DNA of 6,413 nucleotides from assembly GCA_002714465.1 (NCBI GenBank), contig PAXL01000019.1:24698-31110 (forward strand). Direction: 5' to 3'. The translations under genes and the position numbers were made by a program. Position 1 is the first letter of the stretch; each line of letters opens with the position of its first letter. The notes beneath the pieces are model-generated. The model saw only the letters and a list, made by a program, of their open reading frames with translations, made no database searches and had not been told where the DNA came from. This DNA comes from Gemmatimonadota bacterium (GTDB lineage Bacteria > Latescibacterota > UBA2968). This document shows positions 6,304 to 6,413 of the stretch, piece by piece.

Positions 6304-6413
6304 ATGTGTGGTATCGCGGGGCTCATCGATCCATCGCTCTCGGAAGCCCAAGTCACCGACCGGGTCCGTGGCGCTGTGGACGCACTTGTGCACCGTGGAC
6401 CGGACGACCAAGG
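6304..6413 (+). CDS. asnB: Asparagine synthetase B family amidotransferase, N-terminus (3' truncated)
   Basis: The first 36 codons are in the window. MCGIAGLID gives the class II glutamine amidotransferase nucleophile C2 (exposed when Met1 is removed), and HRGPDDQ (30-36) is the conserved glutamine-site motif seen in AsnB. The enzyme hydrolyses glutamine and passes ammonia to an ATP-activated carboxylate, making asparagine or, in surface-glycan loci, possibly amidating a uronic acid or similar residue. It lies 15 bases after the SGNH gene, so co-transcription is likely. The C-terminal synthetase domain is beyond the window, so AsnB activity and a glycan-amidating role cannot be separated here. 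The symbol denotes family only. Confidence 0.88.
   Translation, partial: MCGIAGLIDPSLSEAQVTDRVRGAVDALVHRGPDDQ

Overview
The window is one stretch of a bacterial cell-surface glycan (exopolysaccharide, capsule or O-antigen type) biosynthesis locus. Every gene I can support is on the + strand, with short gaps or overlaps, so it reads as one operon-like block cut at both ends. The genes are typically bacterial (GTG and TTG starts, ATGA stop/start overlaps, Shine-Dalgarno sequences before some genes) and the base composition is moderately GC-rich. The phylum cannot be told from this sequence. A sulfotransferase in a glycan locus is often, though not only, seen in marine or aquatic bacteria.

Layout: the last 66 codons of a family 2 glycosyltransferase (1-201); a cytoplasmic-looking NodB-type polysaccharide deacetylase (231-1250); an N-formyltransferase with an intact Asn-His-Asp triad that overlaps the deacetylase by 4 bases (1247-2089); a 265-base interval holding two tiny, translationally chained ORFs of unknown function (2082-2192 and 2189-2347); a class I SAM methyltransferase of the HWW/HxRRY type (2355-3086); a 132-base gap with a perfect GC-rich inverted repeat; a membrane-anchored PAPS-type sulfotransferase (3219-4424); a 61-base gap with a second inverted repeat; a membrane-anchored SGNH hydrolase/acyltransferase with a long beta-rich C-terminal extension (4486-6288); and the first 36 codons of a class II glutamine amidotransferase of the asparagine synthetase B family (6304 to the window end).

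Inferred joint role: the glycosyltransferase loads or extends a lipid-linked sugar. The deacetylase and formyltransferase adjust the acyl group on an amino sugar. The methyltransferase, sulfotransferase and SGNH protein add methyl, sulfate and O-acyl decorations (or the SGNH protein removes acyl groups). The AsnB-like enzyme may amidate a uronic acid. The most interesting points are the glycosyltransferase/deacetylase/formyltransferase trio, which resembles the chemistry of ArnC/ArnD/ArnA without clear orthology; the two linked micro-ORFs; and departures from consensus in the sulfotransferase and the SGNH active site. No RNA gene, insertion sequence, CRISPR array or origin was seen.
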